Positions 34,188 to 46,044 of a stretch of 64,000 nucleotides of DNA are shown in pieces (positions within the stretch are counted from its first letter, which is position 1; every line of letters starts with the position of its first letter). The notes beneath the pieces are model-generated. The model was not told the origin of the DNA, did no database searches, and saw only the letters and a program-made list of their open reading frames with translations. The stretch covers positions 1,463,377 to 1,527,376 of the forward strand of contig SCFE01000007.1 in NCBI GenBank assembly GCA_004352715.1. The letters run 5' to 3'. This stretch comes from Hofstenia miamia (Eukaryota > Xenacoelomorpha > Acoela). The position numbers and the translations under genes were made by a program.

Positions 34188-35170
34188 CTTCTATTTATGA
34201 TACATGTTATTTGATAAAAGATGTAACATTGCTAAGATAAATTAACTAAAGAAAGATATTGAGACTAAAATATTTATTTCTAAAGAATTTATTATCAAAT
34301 CATTTTGGAAAGCCAATGAATGAAACTATATTACGATTTGAAACATTTCCTCATGTAGCAATTACAAATAACCTAAAGTGATGAAATCCCACAACTAAAA
34401 TTTATTGCTGTAGAGCCATTTATTGTGCACAAATCGTATGTAAACTGTGTTGATATTATAAAAAAATCATGGAACAATAGGTTTTAAAAATTATCTACCT
34501 AATAAAGAAAAAATGTGAATTTTAACATTTTCCTTTGAATCTTGTTGTAAACACTGAATTGATAAAACTAACTAAACAAACTAGGGTACAATCTGATATA
34601 TAATGATATTTCATAATGCACGTTGAAATAGTCATTTATAACAAAAATTGGAAAGCAAAATTGCACAATTAAATAGTATTTGCATTGTGTAAGAAACAGT
34701 GGAAGCTCTATAGTATACAGAGAACAGTGAAGGAAACAAAACAGAACTCCGAGTAATGACTGACTATATGTATATGTATCTGGTAACTGAAGTGAGAGCA
34801 AATAAAACTTTGATATATGTATTGCAGCACAGAAATTTCTAATTGGTCAATAATTGCTGAAATGAGCCATAATAAATGCATCAGTTGGAATTCTTAATGT
34901 GTCACAGAGTAAGATCATTGGCACACTCCATATATAATTGAAGAGTCGGCCAAATTAGCACTGCTAAATTTAGTGTAATGCAATAATAAATCCAACAAAC
35001 CCCAGCTTTTGCTGCATAAAGAATCAATTGTCCCAAAATTAGATATTCCATATTATATTTTTGAGGTAATATATGTAACTTTGTGTCAGAAAACAGGTTT
35101 ACTGTTAATTGGAAATAAAGCTTTCATTAAAATTAGAAGATCTTCAAATGTGTTATGAAAGTACTAAATA
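34188..35170. other. Intergenic, nothing recognised
   Basis: AT-rich sequence before a (TA)n tract and gap. Confidence 0.45.
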
Positions 35171-35360
35171 CTATATATATATATTTATATATATATATAT
35201 ATATATATATANNNNNNNNNNNNNNNNNNNNNNNNNNNNNNNNNNNNNNNNNNNNNNNNNNNNNNNNNNNNNNNNNNNNNNNNNNNNNNNNNNNNNNNNN
35301 NNNNNNNNNNNNNNNNNNNNNNNNNNNNNNNNNNNTATATATATATATATATATATATAT
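35171..35360. repeat. (TA)n microsatellite enclosing a 124-N gap
   Basis: TA repeats flank the N run at 35212-35335. Long (TA)n is self-complementary and probably stopped assembly. Confidence 0.95.
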
Positions 35361-36139
35361 ACGTGCGCTTTGTAATTCTAGTTTCATTTATACGTGCGCT
35401 TTGTAAAATCATTCCATTTATACGTGCAGTTTGTAAATAGTGCGCTTTGTAACAGTCAAAAAAGTATATATTTTTTGAAATTTGAATTTTTATTTTTTTC
35501 AATAAAAAGTTAAAAAATATTAACTTCTTTGAAATATTTGTCGATTTTAAGCACGAGTGACTATATTTTGAAGTATGAAAATGTCATCATAATTAGTATT
35601 TTTTGTTCGAAATGTCATGACTAAAAAATCATAAACGGAAATATAGTAGGTCATGTGAGACTACTTTAAAGAACTTATCTAGATGTAATTTTTAATTTGA
35701 AATCGAATGCAATAGGTGCGAAGTCCATACGATCAATATTCGCAGAGATATTAACGATTGTTTTGTAAAATTTTACTTACAAAAGGTTGGGTTAACTGAT
35801 AAAAAATCATTAACGGAAATATAGTAGACCATGTCTGAGACTACTTTAAAGAACTTATCTAGATGTAATTTTTAATTTGCAATCGAATGCACTAGGTGCG
35901 AAGTTTATACGATCAATATTCGCTGAGATTTTACCGATTATTCCCTAATTTATATATATATAGTAAGTTGCTAAAGGAAAATTCAAAATAAAAACATAGT
36001 AGGCCATGTCTCAGACTACTTTAAAGAACTTATCTAGATGTAATTTTTTATTTGCAATCGAATTCACTAGGTGCAAAGACGATACGATCAATATTAGAAG
36101 AGATATTAAAAAAATTACAAAGCGCACGTATAAATGAAA
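35361..36139. mobile_element. Fold-back repeat element with GCGCTTTGTAA motifs and 177-bp internal repeats
   Basis: A perfect 25-bp inverted repeat lies at 35382-35406 and 36115-36139 (core ATACGTGCGCTTTGTAA and its complement). Further copies of GTGCGCTTTGTAA occur near 35362 and 35430 (same orientation), 36270 and 36305 (outside the element), and inverted at 36338. Between the arms are three tandem copies of a unit of about 177 bp, each with CTACTTTAAAGAACTTATCT and TACGATCAATATT. No coding capacity and no clear target duplication. Both sides run into N gaps, so the true ends may be hidden. Confidence 0.65.
35627..36110. repeat. Three tandem copies of a 177-bp unit
   Basis: Copies share GGAAATATAGTAG, GACTACTTTAAAGAACTTAT, CTAGATGTAATTTTT and GATACGATCAATATT-like blocks. 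The first block starts near 35643, 35820 and 35996 in the successive copies. They differ by a few per cent, so they are much older than the 255-bp satellite. Confidence 0.85.
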
Positions 36140-36362
36140 AAATGCAAAACCAAATTTTTTGAAATACATGAAAAAAATTCATGAAATTAATGAACATATG
36201 CTTAGTATAATCTGTTTAAGTATTCATATGTAAATCATTCAAAAATATTTATTTCCCGCGGAATAATAGCTGCGTGCGCTTTGTAACATAGTAAAATTAA
36301 CTTGCGTGCGCTTTGTAATTCGAAAACCCAATTACTATGTTACAAAGCGCATGTATATGTAT

Positions 36363-36819
36363 NNNNNNNNNNNNNNNNNNNNNNNNNNNNNNNNNNNNNN
36401 NNNNNNNNNNNNNNNNNNNNNNNNNNNNNNNNNNNNNNNNNNNNNNNNNNNNNNNNNNNNNNNNNNNNNNNNNNNNNNNNNNNNNNNNNNNNNNNNNNNN
36501 NNNNNNNNNNNNNNNNNNNNNNNNNNNNNNNNNNNNNNNNNNNNNNNNNNNNNNNNNNNNNNNNNNNNNNNNNNNNNNNNNNNNNNNNNNNNNNNNNNNN
36601 NNNNNNNNNNNNNNNNNNNNNNNNNNNNNNNNNNNNNNNNNNNNNNNNNNNNNNNNNNNNNNNNNNNNNNNNNNNNNNNNNNNNNNNNNNNNNNNNNNNN
36701 NNNNNNNNNNNNNNNNNNNNNNNNNNNNNNNNNNNNNNNNNNNNNNNNNNNNNNNNNNNNNNNNNNNNNNNNNNNNNNNNNNNNNNNNNNNNNNNNNNNN
36801 NNNNNNNNNNNNNNNNNNN
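36363..36819. other. Assembly gap (457 N)
   Basis: Run of N. It is preceded by TTACAAAGCGCATGTATATG and followed by sequence with TTGTAATCG and GTTACAAATCACC, so it is probably filled by more of the same fold-back repeat. Confidence 0.99.
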
Positions 36820-37883
36820 ATTTCTGGTGTTTTGTAATCGCAATTTCACATTAGTATGTTACAAATCACCAATATATATATATATATATATATATATGAC
36901 AGTATTTTTCTAACTGTATCAAGTAGGTTTATGAGTGTTATTGAAGTAGATTTTTGTCTATGTCACGAAAGTCACATAGTGCAAATTTCCAAGCAGTAAA
37001 ATAGGCCGAAGGCCAGTGATATTTAGGTGTGCACAATTTGGAAATTTGTGGAGAAATATATCAAGGCCACTTCAAGTTGTTTGTCACATTTTGGTATGCA
37101 ACAATTCTTGTTGATATGAAAAGAATGCCATAGAAGGGTAATAATGTTTCAGCTTTCTACTTGTTTGCAATTCCATAACTGCCAATGTCGTGGCATTTGA
37201 TGCAATACAGATAGCGCATCAAATTTGCGATTTAATTAAGCAAACAACGTGAAAGGTTGCAATTTAAAATTTAAAGAGGTAAAATTAAAATAATTATAAT
37301 TCAAATCAATAAACTTGAACATGGTCATTTTTGTCAAACAAATCACCTTGCAATAATTCAAGTTGAGAAAAGCACTCTAGAAGTATAAAAGTATACAAGA
37401 TAAACAGCAATTAACAAAGAACTTTCAGCACCTCATATACTATTGATCACATATAAATTTATGAAATTTTTCTTACTTCATAGTCTACTCTACATAAATA
37501 TAGTCACAGCGTGACTGTCACACTGCTCCCGATATCAGAAAGAAAAGAATGCTTTATGCAAGAAACATACCATACCATTGTTAAACTAATACTTGCGCAA
37601 AAATGTCTAAAGAATAAAATGTCTAATGGATGACTTTCGCCTTTCACCAAAAATTTAAAACTGTCAGAATGCTACTATATTGCTGAATAATCAATAGAAA
37701 CGTGATGCCATAATACGTACGTAAATTTAAGTACGAGCTTTTATGTTCGTAAAACTATGTTCGTAAAAGTAAATTCGTAAAATTCTGTTTGTAATACAGT
37801 ATCGGGTCTCACTTCCCATAAGTCTGACGTCACAAAATAATTAATACCGTTAGCGTTAGCGACACGATTTTAGTGAAATTGTA
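36820..37883. other. Intergenic with a cluster of TTCGTAAAA words at 37720-37800
   Basis: No gene. At 37720-37800 the word TTCGTAAA recurs three times, twice as TATGTTCGTAAAA. The reverse form (TACGAAC) clusters at 55225-55320 on the far side of the Gypsy block. Confidence 0.5.
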
Positions 37884-38233
37884 ATGGAGTCATTTCATGA
37901 AATATTCATTTTCCTAATTTTTCAAAATTTACAATTATAAGGTCAATAAAAGTGTCTACTAACTTGCAATAAGCTTTAATTTTCATCCCATTCCCTTCTT
38001 TCATTGGCTTGACCTCATTCCATATGTAAAAATGTAGTTTCAAGAGGTATTTTCATTGACATTTATATACCGATGACGTCATAATTATAGTAATGGCATG
38101 AAAATTGAAACTTATTTTTCTCAAAAAATATAAATTTATAACAGCCAGTACACACTTTAAATAACTTTTGTATACCTTATAATTGTAAATTTTGAAAAAT
38201 TAGGAAATTTAAAATTTTAGGAAATGACTCCAT
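37884..38233. mobile_element. 350-bp fold-back MITE with TA target
   Basis: The ends share ATGGAGTCATTTC, then a 16-bp variable stretch, then 31 matching bases starting CCTAATTTTTCAAAATTTAC. TA flanks both ends (37882-37883 and 38234-38235). It is non-coding. Long inverted ends and a TA duplication suggest a Tc1/mariner-type MITE, though the end sequence is not one I know. Confidence 0.8.
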
Positions 38234-38309
38234 TATATATTTGAATGAATATATGTATTTCTTTAAACTCTATTTTGATTAGTTTTCTCTGTAGTTAAGA
38301 TATCTGAAA

Positions 38310-39072
38310 TATGGTAACATCCAAGATGACCAACTCACATGGCTTCCAGCCAAAGCAAAGTCTCTGGGAAAAGTAAAGTGCTTGATTTGAATACATGGTG
38401 CTACCCTATCTGTCTCACTTATTAATTTCTATCTCATGACCACAAATAAACATCTCATTTTCATTGTTATCTATCAGCTCACTAAATAATAGTCTGCAAT
38501 TGCCAGACATTCATGCTAGCCAACAGCATAGTATCATCACAGTGTTATCATTTATAAGTGCATGTACATGTTGAACATTGAACAAGAGTTTTATTATTAC
38601 CTTATACATAACCATATACCTAACCTAATTGGTCCACAATTTGGGCTGGTAAGATCAGAGATGATCTCCAGGAGCTACATGTCACACTGTACTTGAAAAA
38701 GCACTCCCAAATTGTTGCTGAACTTAAGCAATTAATTTCATATCGAAAAAAGAAAAATAAGTAAAAGCAAATGGTAACTGAGGCTAGACAAATTCTATTA
38801 ACCTATCTCAACATTGTTTTTCAAATTATACAGTTCAAATTATTACCTGTCTTTGTTTACAACTAAAGTTAATCACAAGATAACCATGTCATTGATTTCC
38901 CTTGTAAATTCAATTTGAGCAATATCATTAGCACCTTTCAAGATGACATGAAAATAGCTTTCATATAACCAAGCTCAAAAATAAAGAATTACATCATACT
39001 GACGTCAATACAAATAAAATTAATAATAATAACAGATAATAATCACAAAAAATTCCCTGAGTGACTCTATAT
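38310..39072 (-). repeat. G1 3' LTR
   Basis: 38312-38755 matches 52285-52730 in the same orientation at high identity, and the whole length matches 48510-49270 in reverse with more divergence. It follows a purine-rich tract (GAGCAAGAGGGGGCATAT on the minus strand, about 39069-39090) that fits a polypurine tract. It carries the CRE-type octamer TGACGTCA at 39000-39007. The outer end near 38310 is placed where similarity stops. Confidence 0.7.
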
Positions 39073-39664
39073 GCCCCCTCTTGCTCAAATTAATTTTGCA
39101 GTAGTAGATGGAGGGTAGGACCAGAGACTATCTTCTGAGTGGTGTTGATCATTTCAATAGCTAACACTCCCTCCCATTCTTCTAATTCAGCATACTGGGC
39201 TCCTTGGTGAGTTGCATTAATACTTCCCTCTGGGTAATGACTTTGTCTTTGAGCTTGAAAAATTGCAAAGCAGGCAGCCTATCATTCATGGGATAATTCT
39301 TTCTCAGAATATTCAGGTGGTGAGTAAACATATTGTAAAATCTTTCATATAACTGAAACCCTTTCAGTGCAACCATCAACATCATCATTGTGTCTGTATC
39401 AGATGGGTTCATGTCTTCTGCTTTAATTGTTGTCTCTGGATAAAAATGTTCAAACACTTCTCATAAGGACCCAATTTGAGTAGCATGGTCTACAAAGAGT
39501 GAACAAATGTCTTGCACCTGATTCAGGGTCATATCATCTGGATCTGATACCTCAGCATGGAGCATAGTGATTATTTCAATTCTTTTAGTGATGTCGTAGT
39601 ATCTTGTGATGTTTTCCACATTATTGATCCACATAAGATCTCCAGAGGCTTGAAACAATATTAA

Positions 39665-40556
39665 CCCTTGTGGTGTGGATCCCGCATATATGCGGGATAC
39701 AGCATCTGTTAAGTTAGACGAATCCCGCATATAAGCGGGATTTCATTGCATAAATTATTTTTCTGTACTAGGCCTTATGTTAAGGCTCTATCTAAATTTA
39801 AATTATACCTGAAGTGAGATAAGTGATTGGTTCATATGTAATTTATGTTAATTTATGCAAATCTCTTTTCCATATGTCAAAACAACATTTAGAAAGTTCT
39901 AGAACATCTGAAATCAGCAAAACAAGATGGCAACTGTTCAGAAGGGAAAGTATTCACTTTGAAGTCGTCATTCTGAAGAAGAATATGAAGTTATTGCTGA
40001 TGATTGTGACTCAGATTTCATCACTTATTATATAACTAATTTTATTAGAAACTAGTTGCAAAATAATGTAGTTGTTTTATTACATACTTTCTTTTATTTT
40101 CTGCATAATGTCGGTCTTTCTTATTCACAGTTGATGAAGAAAAATTATATATATATGATTCCATCAAAAAATTGGTGTCTAGCAGTATCACATTTCTTTC
40201 CTCTACACAATCATGATAACCAGTGTAAGAGTCTGTCCAGAAAATCTGTTTTTGGCTCAAATAATTGAGCAGTACCAAAAGTACATCCTAAATTCTCTAA
40301 GAATTTTTGATAACCTGACGATTTTTTCATTATAATTCTTTGCTGGGGGTATAATTGAAAATTGAAAATGAAAAAAAAATTAATAGATTACTAGACATTT
40401 TACTAAGCTTTCATTTAAGCCTTTACTGAGCATCCAAAGCCTTCTAGATAAAATTTTATGAGCAATTTTGTAAACCCATATACTTCTTTAAATTTTTTTG
40501 AAAAATGCATCGTCTCCAGTAACTGCAGTGGCGAAAAATGCTCAGCACCACAAGGG
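39665..40556. mobile_element. 892-bp piggyBac-like MITE with TTAA target
   Basis: The ends are CCCTTGTGGTG and its exact inverse CACCACAAGGG, flanked on both sides by TTAA (39661-39664 and 40557-40560). TTAA duplication with CCC-starting ends is diagnostic of piggyBac. Just inside the left end is the perfect 20-bp palindrome ATCCCGCATATATGCGGGAT (39679-39698), followed by a second hairpin with AATCCCGC arms (39721-39742). There is no transposase frame. It interrupts a G1 minus-strand frame that resumes on the other side. Confidence 0.85.
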
Positions 40557-42812
40557 TTAAAACATGAGGGTCTGTGTTAATTATAGTGTTTCTTATCTTC
40601 TGTAACTGCTTGTGGATCACATTCCCTTTATTGAAAACATCTTGTATTGTCAGCTTTCCATCTAGGAAGACTCTCTCCTTATTATCACCTGCCAGCAACT
40701 TGTCATTTACAGATTGATCCTCTTTATTTGACTTAACTTATTTACTTCTGAAAGATTGCTGACAAAATTCAATTTATCAAAAAGATGTGAGGTGATTTTC
40801 TTTTTGGTTTTCTTTACTCACCATTTAGGCTGAATCAGTGGGGTTTCTATGCATGGAGAAGGGATGCATAATAAGTTTTCCTTACATATGTTGTTCTCTA
40901 ATTTGTTGAACCCAGATTTTTTCATGAGACTAGTGGTTCCAATTGTCACATGTTAATTTATCTGTGCAGTCTTTAATGTCTTCCCAAACTTATTTTGTAA
41001 ACCATGAGGCCACAACACTTCAATCTGTTTCCTGGATATCTTGATTCTGGCAGTGGTGCATTCTACATCCAGAGCTACTTGTTGCCTTGGGGACTGTAGA
41101 ATGACTAACTCCTCTTTAGTGAACATTTCCATCAAACACCATTTCATCATCCCAAGTATATCTTTTCCATCATTATCAACTAGTACCCTGTTTTGAATGG
41201 TGAGATCTTCAACAAAATCTGACTCATCATGCTCAATCATCAATATTCTTTCATTTTCCATGATAGACCACTGTGGAGTAGGCTTAGGCAAAGGTACTGG
41301 TCCACCAAACTTTTCTAAATTGACTTTTTCTATGAGTTCCTGAATTTGAGGTGACAATTGAACTGACAAAGTGGCAAGTAATTCCTCTTCTTGATAAAAC
41401 TGTTCAGGTGTCCTCATTATTTGTTCAAACATTGTAATTGGTACAATTTTTCCTTCTCTCTTAACATGTCTTGCGGATTCTGCAAACTTCCCATACCCAC
41501 ATTCTGGGTAAGAAATTTGATGCAGCCTGAAGAAATTTTTTTTCCTAGCCAATACTCCACAAATTTCTAAGTGTTCCAAGTATTTTTGTGTGGATCCCAA
41601 TTTTCTTTCCATTAATAGTTTGGTGCTGAGAGGGGCATTATCAGAATGAAATATTGCAAATTTAGTCTCCACTGTTTAGCCCCACATATACTTCTTCATT
41701 GTGTCCAAGAAAATATTATGTCCAATGAACAAATCCCTAATCTATTGCTAATCAAAATGATTGACATTTTCCAAGTTGTACTACTTGCCCCCACCAGTCA
41801 GGCAAAATATTTTTCGTATTGATCCATGGCTTTCATTGTTTTTCCAGGTGAGGATGGAGGTGCACACTTCTATAATAGCATATTTTTTACCTTCCATGTT
41901 AGTGGACAGACAGCTATTTCATACAATGCTGTTTTGGCAATGTTCATTTGTTTCTCTTTGTTCATTGGGAGAGTTATTTGTGGGTTTCTCATTAGATAAA
42001 TGGCAATAATCCAGATTGCTCCTCTTGCATATATGTTGGGGATGTTCTGTTCTGCAAATAACTGTATTTTATATTTTTTTCTGTCTTGGGTGTCATATGA
42101 GAGTTTCACTTCTCTTAATAATCATTCAACTGATTGATGGTATTGCAAAGCTGGGCTTTTTACATTTAGTTTGGGCAAATAGGACTCAGGGTTTTTGTTG
42201 GCTTTGATCTCTGACCATATCTCTTGGATTTCTTTTAGTGTGTCTATACTTTGAGCAAAAGCAAAACTTACTCTCATATCCATTATGGTATGTAATGAGG
42301 GGGTGTTCACATTTGTCAATTCAAGTGTTTGTGCTTGCAGTATAGTATCAATGATCAACTTCTGATCAACTGCCATATGATGTGATGGGATTTTCTTGCA
42401 TAACATGAGATCTGTGAATAATAATTTTGTTACAGATATGATGTTGGTGTGGTACATTGATATGGGACAATAGCTTGAATGGTATAAAATGATGAAATTT
42501 TCCATTCAAAAATGCAAATTCACTATTTCTTCATGAATGCTGTCTTCACATTTGTCTCTGAGAATCATCACAAGGCTTATTTTTTCAACTTTCACAATCT
42601 GATAAGCTATTTATATTTGTTCCATGATTCTCTCATCTTGTACTTTGTTAACTCTGAAAAAATAGATAACTAATAGGTTAGGAAAATCTATATTAACACA
42701 CTCAAAGCTACTGATCATGCTACCATTGTTCAGAAACTGGCACAAATTGTAAATTGTAAAGTCTTTGTCAAAGCATGTGTGTATGGTACTTTGCCAATAT
42801 AGACAACTGACT

Positions 42813-43916
42813 CCCTCAAGCATCTTTGAGTTGTAACAGATTATGGTATTAATCTTTGGGCGTCTGTCAGCATCAATTACAAAGAGTATTATGTTGATGG
42901 AACAATTTAAAGTATGTGTATTGTAGGTCCAACATAACTTCTTTTGAGTTTCTTCAGAGATATATTATCATGAATATGGTGGACTGCTCAATGTGGTATA
43001 ATGAAATATAGATGAAGGGTATCTTCTCCTACTTTAGACATTTCTGTTCTTCTCTATTCTGTCTTCTTAGAGAGAACTGTTGAAGCAGCTGTTGAAGTAC
43101 TAATTGAGGTCAAGGGGGCTATTGAGTCACTTGTTGGGGGGTATTTACAGGTTGTACAGCACTAAAGGGGGTACAACTAATTTGAGTCTTAAAAGTATGA
43201 TTTTGTTTTTTTGCCAACTCTGATTGCACATGTGGAGATACGTGTCTCTCCACATAGTGATGAGATTAGGACAGGGTGGTATTTGCTGTCTCCTCACCTA
43301 ATTGTGGAGCTACATGTTGCCTGCACAGAATAGGTATCTCCTCAGCACCATCATGTCGTCCTCTCTTGTTTTTGCATGCCTCATCAAGTGGAGATACATT
43401 TCTCCCATGCCTAGACAAGGTTTTGGTATCATCTCTGCTACCCTATGTTCTCATTCTCACTCTTCAATGGGTTGGAGGAGCTGGTGACTTTTATTTGTTC
43501 TTCCCTATCAGTATCATTCCTAAACAGATTTATAAGGTTAAGTTCCCAAATGTTGGGATCATAAGGTTGATTTTCTCTAGCATGCCTTGAAGGCAATATA
43601 TGTTGACTATCATTACTCAGATTAGTCTCACTCTCAAATTCAAATTCAGTATCTGTAAAATCATCTTCAGCAAAATCAGTTAAATTATTATAAGTCTCAA
43701 ACACATTGATACAATTGTTGACCAATGTAAATTCATTATTATCATCTATAATTACATGCTCAATATCTTTTATGGCTCTTTTTTAGCCTCTGGAAGTGTA
43801 CTGTTTTTCCATTATTAAGTGTGTATGTGTTATGATCAAGCACTTTCTCCACAATGAAGGGTCCTTGCCAATTATTGGCTAATTTCTGTACTTGGCTGTG
43901 ATCTGTTGTGACATGA
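42813..43916. repeat. First copy of a 1104-bp block repeated after a single N
   Basis: Repeated at 43918-45021 with no difference seen, immediately after the N at 43917. All frames in it, such as the acidic one at 43438-43725, recur exactly 1105 bp further on. Probable contig overlap. Confidence 0.85.
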
Positions 43917-43917
43917 N

Positions 43918-45021
43918 CCCTCAAGCATCTTTGAGTTGTAACAGATTATGGTATTAATCTTTGGGCGTCTGTCAGCATCAATTACAAAGAGTATTATGTT
44001 GATGGAACAATTTAAAGTATGTGTATTGTAGGTCCAACATAACTTCTTTTGAGTTTCTTCAGAGATATATTATCATGAATATGGTGGACTGCTCAATGTG
44101 GTATAATGAAATATAGATGAAGGGTATCTTCTCCTACTTTAGACATTTCTGTTCTTCTCTATTCTGTCTTCTTAGAGAGAACTGTTGAAGCAGCTGTTGA
44201 AGTACTAATTGAGGTCAAGGGGGCTATTGAGTCACTTGTTGGGGGGTATTTACAGGTTGTACAGCACTAAAGGGGGTACAACTAATTTGAGTCTTAAAAG
44301 TATGATTTTGTTTTTTTGCCAACTCTGATTGCACATGTGGAGATACGTGTCTCTCCACATAGTGATGAGATTAGGACAGGGTGGTATTTGCTGTCTCCTC
44401 ACCTAATTGTGGAGCTACATGTTGCCTGCACAGAATAGGTATCTCCTCAGCACCATCATGTCGTCCTCTCTTGTTTTTGCATGCCTCATCAAGTGGAGAT
44501 ACATTTCTCCCATGCCTAGACAAGGTTTTGGTATCATCTCTGCTACCCTATGTTCTCATTCTCACTCTTCAATGGGTTGGAGGAGCTGGTGACTTTTATT
44601 TGTTCTTCCCTATCAGTATCATTCCTAAACAGATTTATAAGGTTAAGTTCCCAAATGTTGGGATCATAAGGTTGATTTTCTCTAGCATGCCTTGAAGGCA
44701 ATATATGTTGACTATCATTACTCAGATTAGTCTCACTCTCAAATTCAAATTCAGTATCTGTAAAATCATCTTCAGCAAAATCAGTTAAATTATTATAAGT
44801 CTCAAACACATTGATACAATTGTTGACCAATGTAAATTCATTATTATCATCTATAATTACATGCTCAATATCTTTTATGGCTCTTTTTTAGCCTCTGGAA
44901 GTGTACTGTTTTTCCATTATTAAGTGTGTATGTGTTATGATCAAGCACTTTCTCCACAATGAAGGGTCCTTGCCAATTATTGGCTAATTTCTGTACTTGG
45001 CTGTGATCTGTTGTGACATGA
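43918..45021. repeat. Second copy of the 1104-bp block
   Basis: Same as 42813-43916. The sequence continues into the integrase region without a break. Confidence 0.85.
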
Positions 45022-45149
45022 GGTAAATATGCAAAAACTTTGTCACCTCATCTGTGAGGCTCACCATATAATTTTTTGTTAAATGTTCTCTTTTGATATA
45101 TACTTGATTGATTTGTGTTATGACAAATCATCAGATGCACCTGTTGCAT

Positions 45150-45990
45150 ATCTCATATCAATCTATCTACATATCTGTCAACACTGGCTTCTGAGTAATT
45201 TGGAAATATCATAGATAAGGAAGTCAATGCTTCCTGACCAAACATAGCTTTAAAAGGACTTACACTAGTTGTGGAATGGACCACTGTATTATAAAAAAAA
45301 CTCAATACATTTGATTATGCATCTCCAATTTCTCCTTGCAGCCTGTGAGAGAGCTACTCAAATCAGTTTTATCAAAGTTCTGTTTAATTGTTCTACCAGG
45401 CCATTAGCTTGAGGGTGATAAGCAGTAGTGAATTTGTGAATTATTTCCAACTCATGCATTAAGGCTTTCATCAGATTATATTTCAAACTGTGGGCCATGG
45501 TCAGAGATGAGTTTAGACATAGAACCATACTTCAAAATCCACTCCTTCTCTATTTTTTCAGCTATTTTTTCTGCACTTGTACTGTCCAACAGAATAATTT
45601 GAACATATTTTGTGAAATGATCCATGATCACCAAGAGGTACTGAAAACCTTCAACATCTCAAGACAGCTGTTCTAAATCCATATGCATGATTTCATTGGG
45701 ACTCACTGCAGCATGACATTCTAACTCAGCTCTCTGCTCTAGAAAATGGCTAGCATTATTCAAGAGACATTGCTCGCATTTATCAATGACATCCATAACA
45801 GCAGCCCTGATGCCAATAGTAATGTATTGTGAATTAAAAGTTTTCTCTGTTTGGATTATTCCTAAATGCCCCTTTTCATGTACTCATCTTACTAGATCTC
45901 TTCTAAAATACTTGGGAATGGCAAGTCTGTTATTGTGATGACTTTTAGCATAAAATAATCCCTTCTCTGTCATTGTCCAATTGTATCAGT
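45150..45990 (-). pseudogene. G1 integrase, frames broken
   Basis: Reading the minus strand shows the HHCC zinc-binding end (CEQCLL type) near 45.77 kb. Catalytic-core pieces follow: VIMDHFTKYVQI near 45.62 kb (first Asp), SKLISDHGPQF near 45.50 kb (second Asp), and AYHPQANGLVEQLNRT near 45.40 kb (Glu block). The D, D and E are all present, but several stop codons and shifts interrupt the chain. The protein would join retroelement cDNA to host DNA. Family order and spacing are those of Gypsy integrases. Confidence 0.7.
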
Positions 45991-46044
45991 TGAAATAATG
46001 AGTAGCTATCAGAGGCAGGGGAAAAAATGAATCCTTCATATGTT

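Larger units (their letters stand above)
39182..44900 (-). pseudogene. G1 extra coding region downstream of integrase
   Basis: A chain of minus-strand frames (43725-43438, 42823-42611, 42505-42122, 42109-41870, 41672-40953, 40698-40456, 39730-39461, 39457-39182) lies between integrase and the 3' LTR. It is interrupted by stops, frameshifts, the MITE at 39665-40556 and the duplicated block. Once these are discounted about 3.6 kb remain. One part is acidic (residues like FAEDDFTDTEFEFESE), and the longest piece (239 codons) has EELLATLSVQLSPQIQELIEK followed by a proline-rich turn. The place matches the position of env-like genes in some Gypsy elements, but I see no fusion peptide or clear membrane anchor. 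Function not assigned. Confidence 0.5.

Noticed and set aside
35109-35502. Open frames of alternating Ile-Tyr around the N gap
   Set aside because: They are translations of (TA)n and N runs, not genes.
36302-36913. Long frames across the 457-N gap
   Set aside because: The frame consists almost wholly of unknown bases and flanking repeat.
43276-43590. Plus-strand 104-codon frame repeated at 44381-44695
   Set aside because: It is antisense to the G1 minus-strand frame, shows no domain, and is repeated only because of the contig overlap.
42813-45021. True tandem duplication of 1.1 kb
   Set aside because: The apparent identity and the single N at the exact joint fit an unmerged contig overlap better than a biological duplication.
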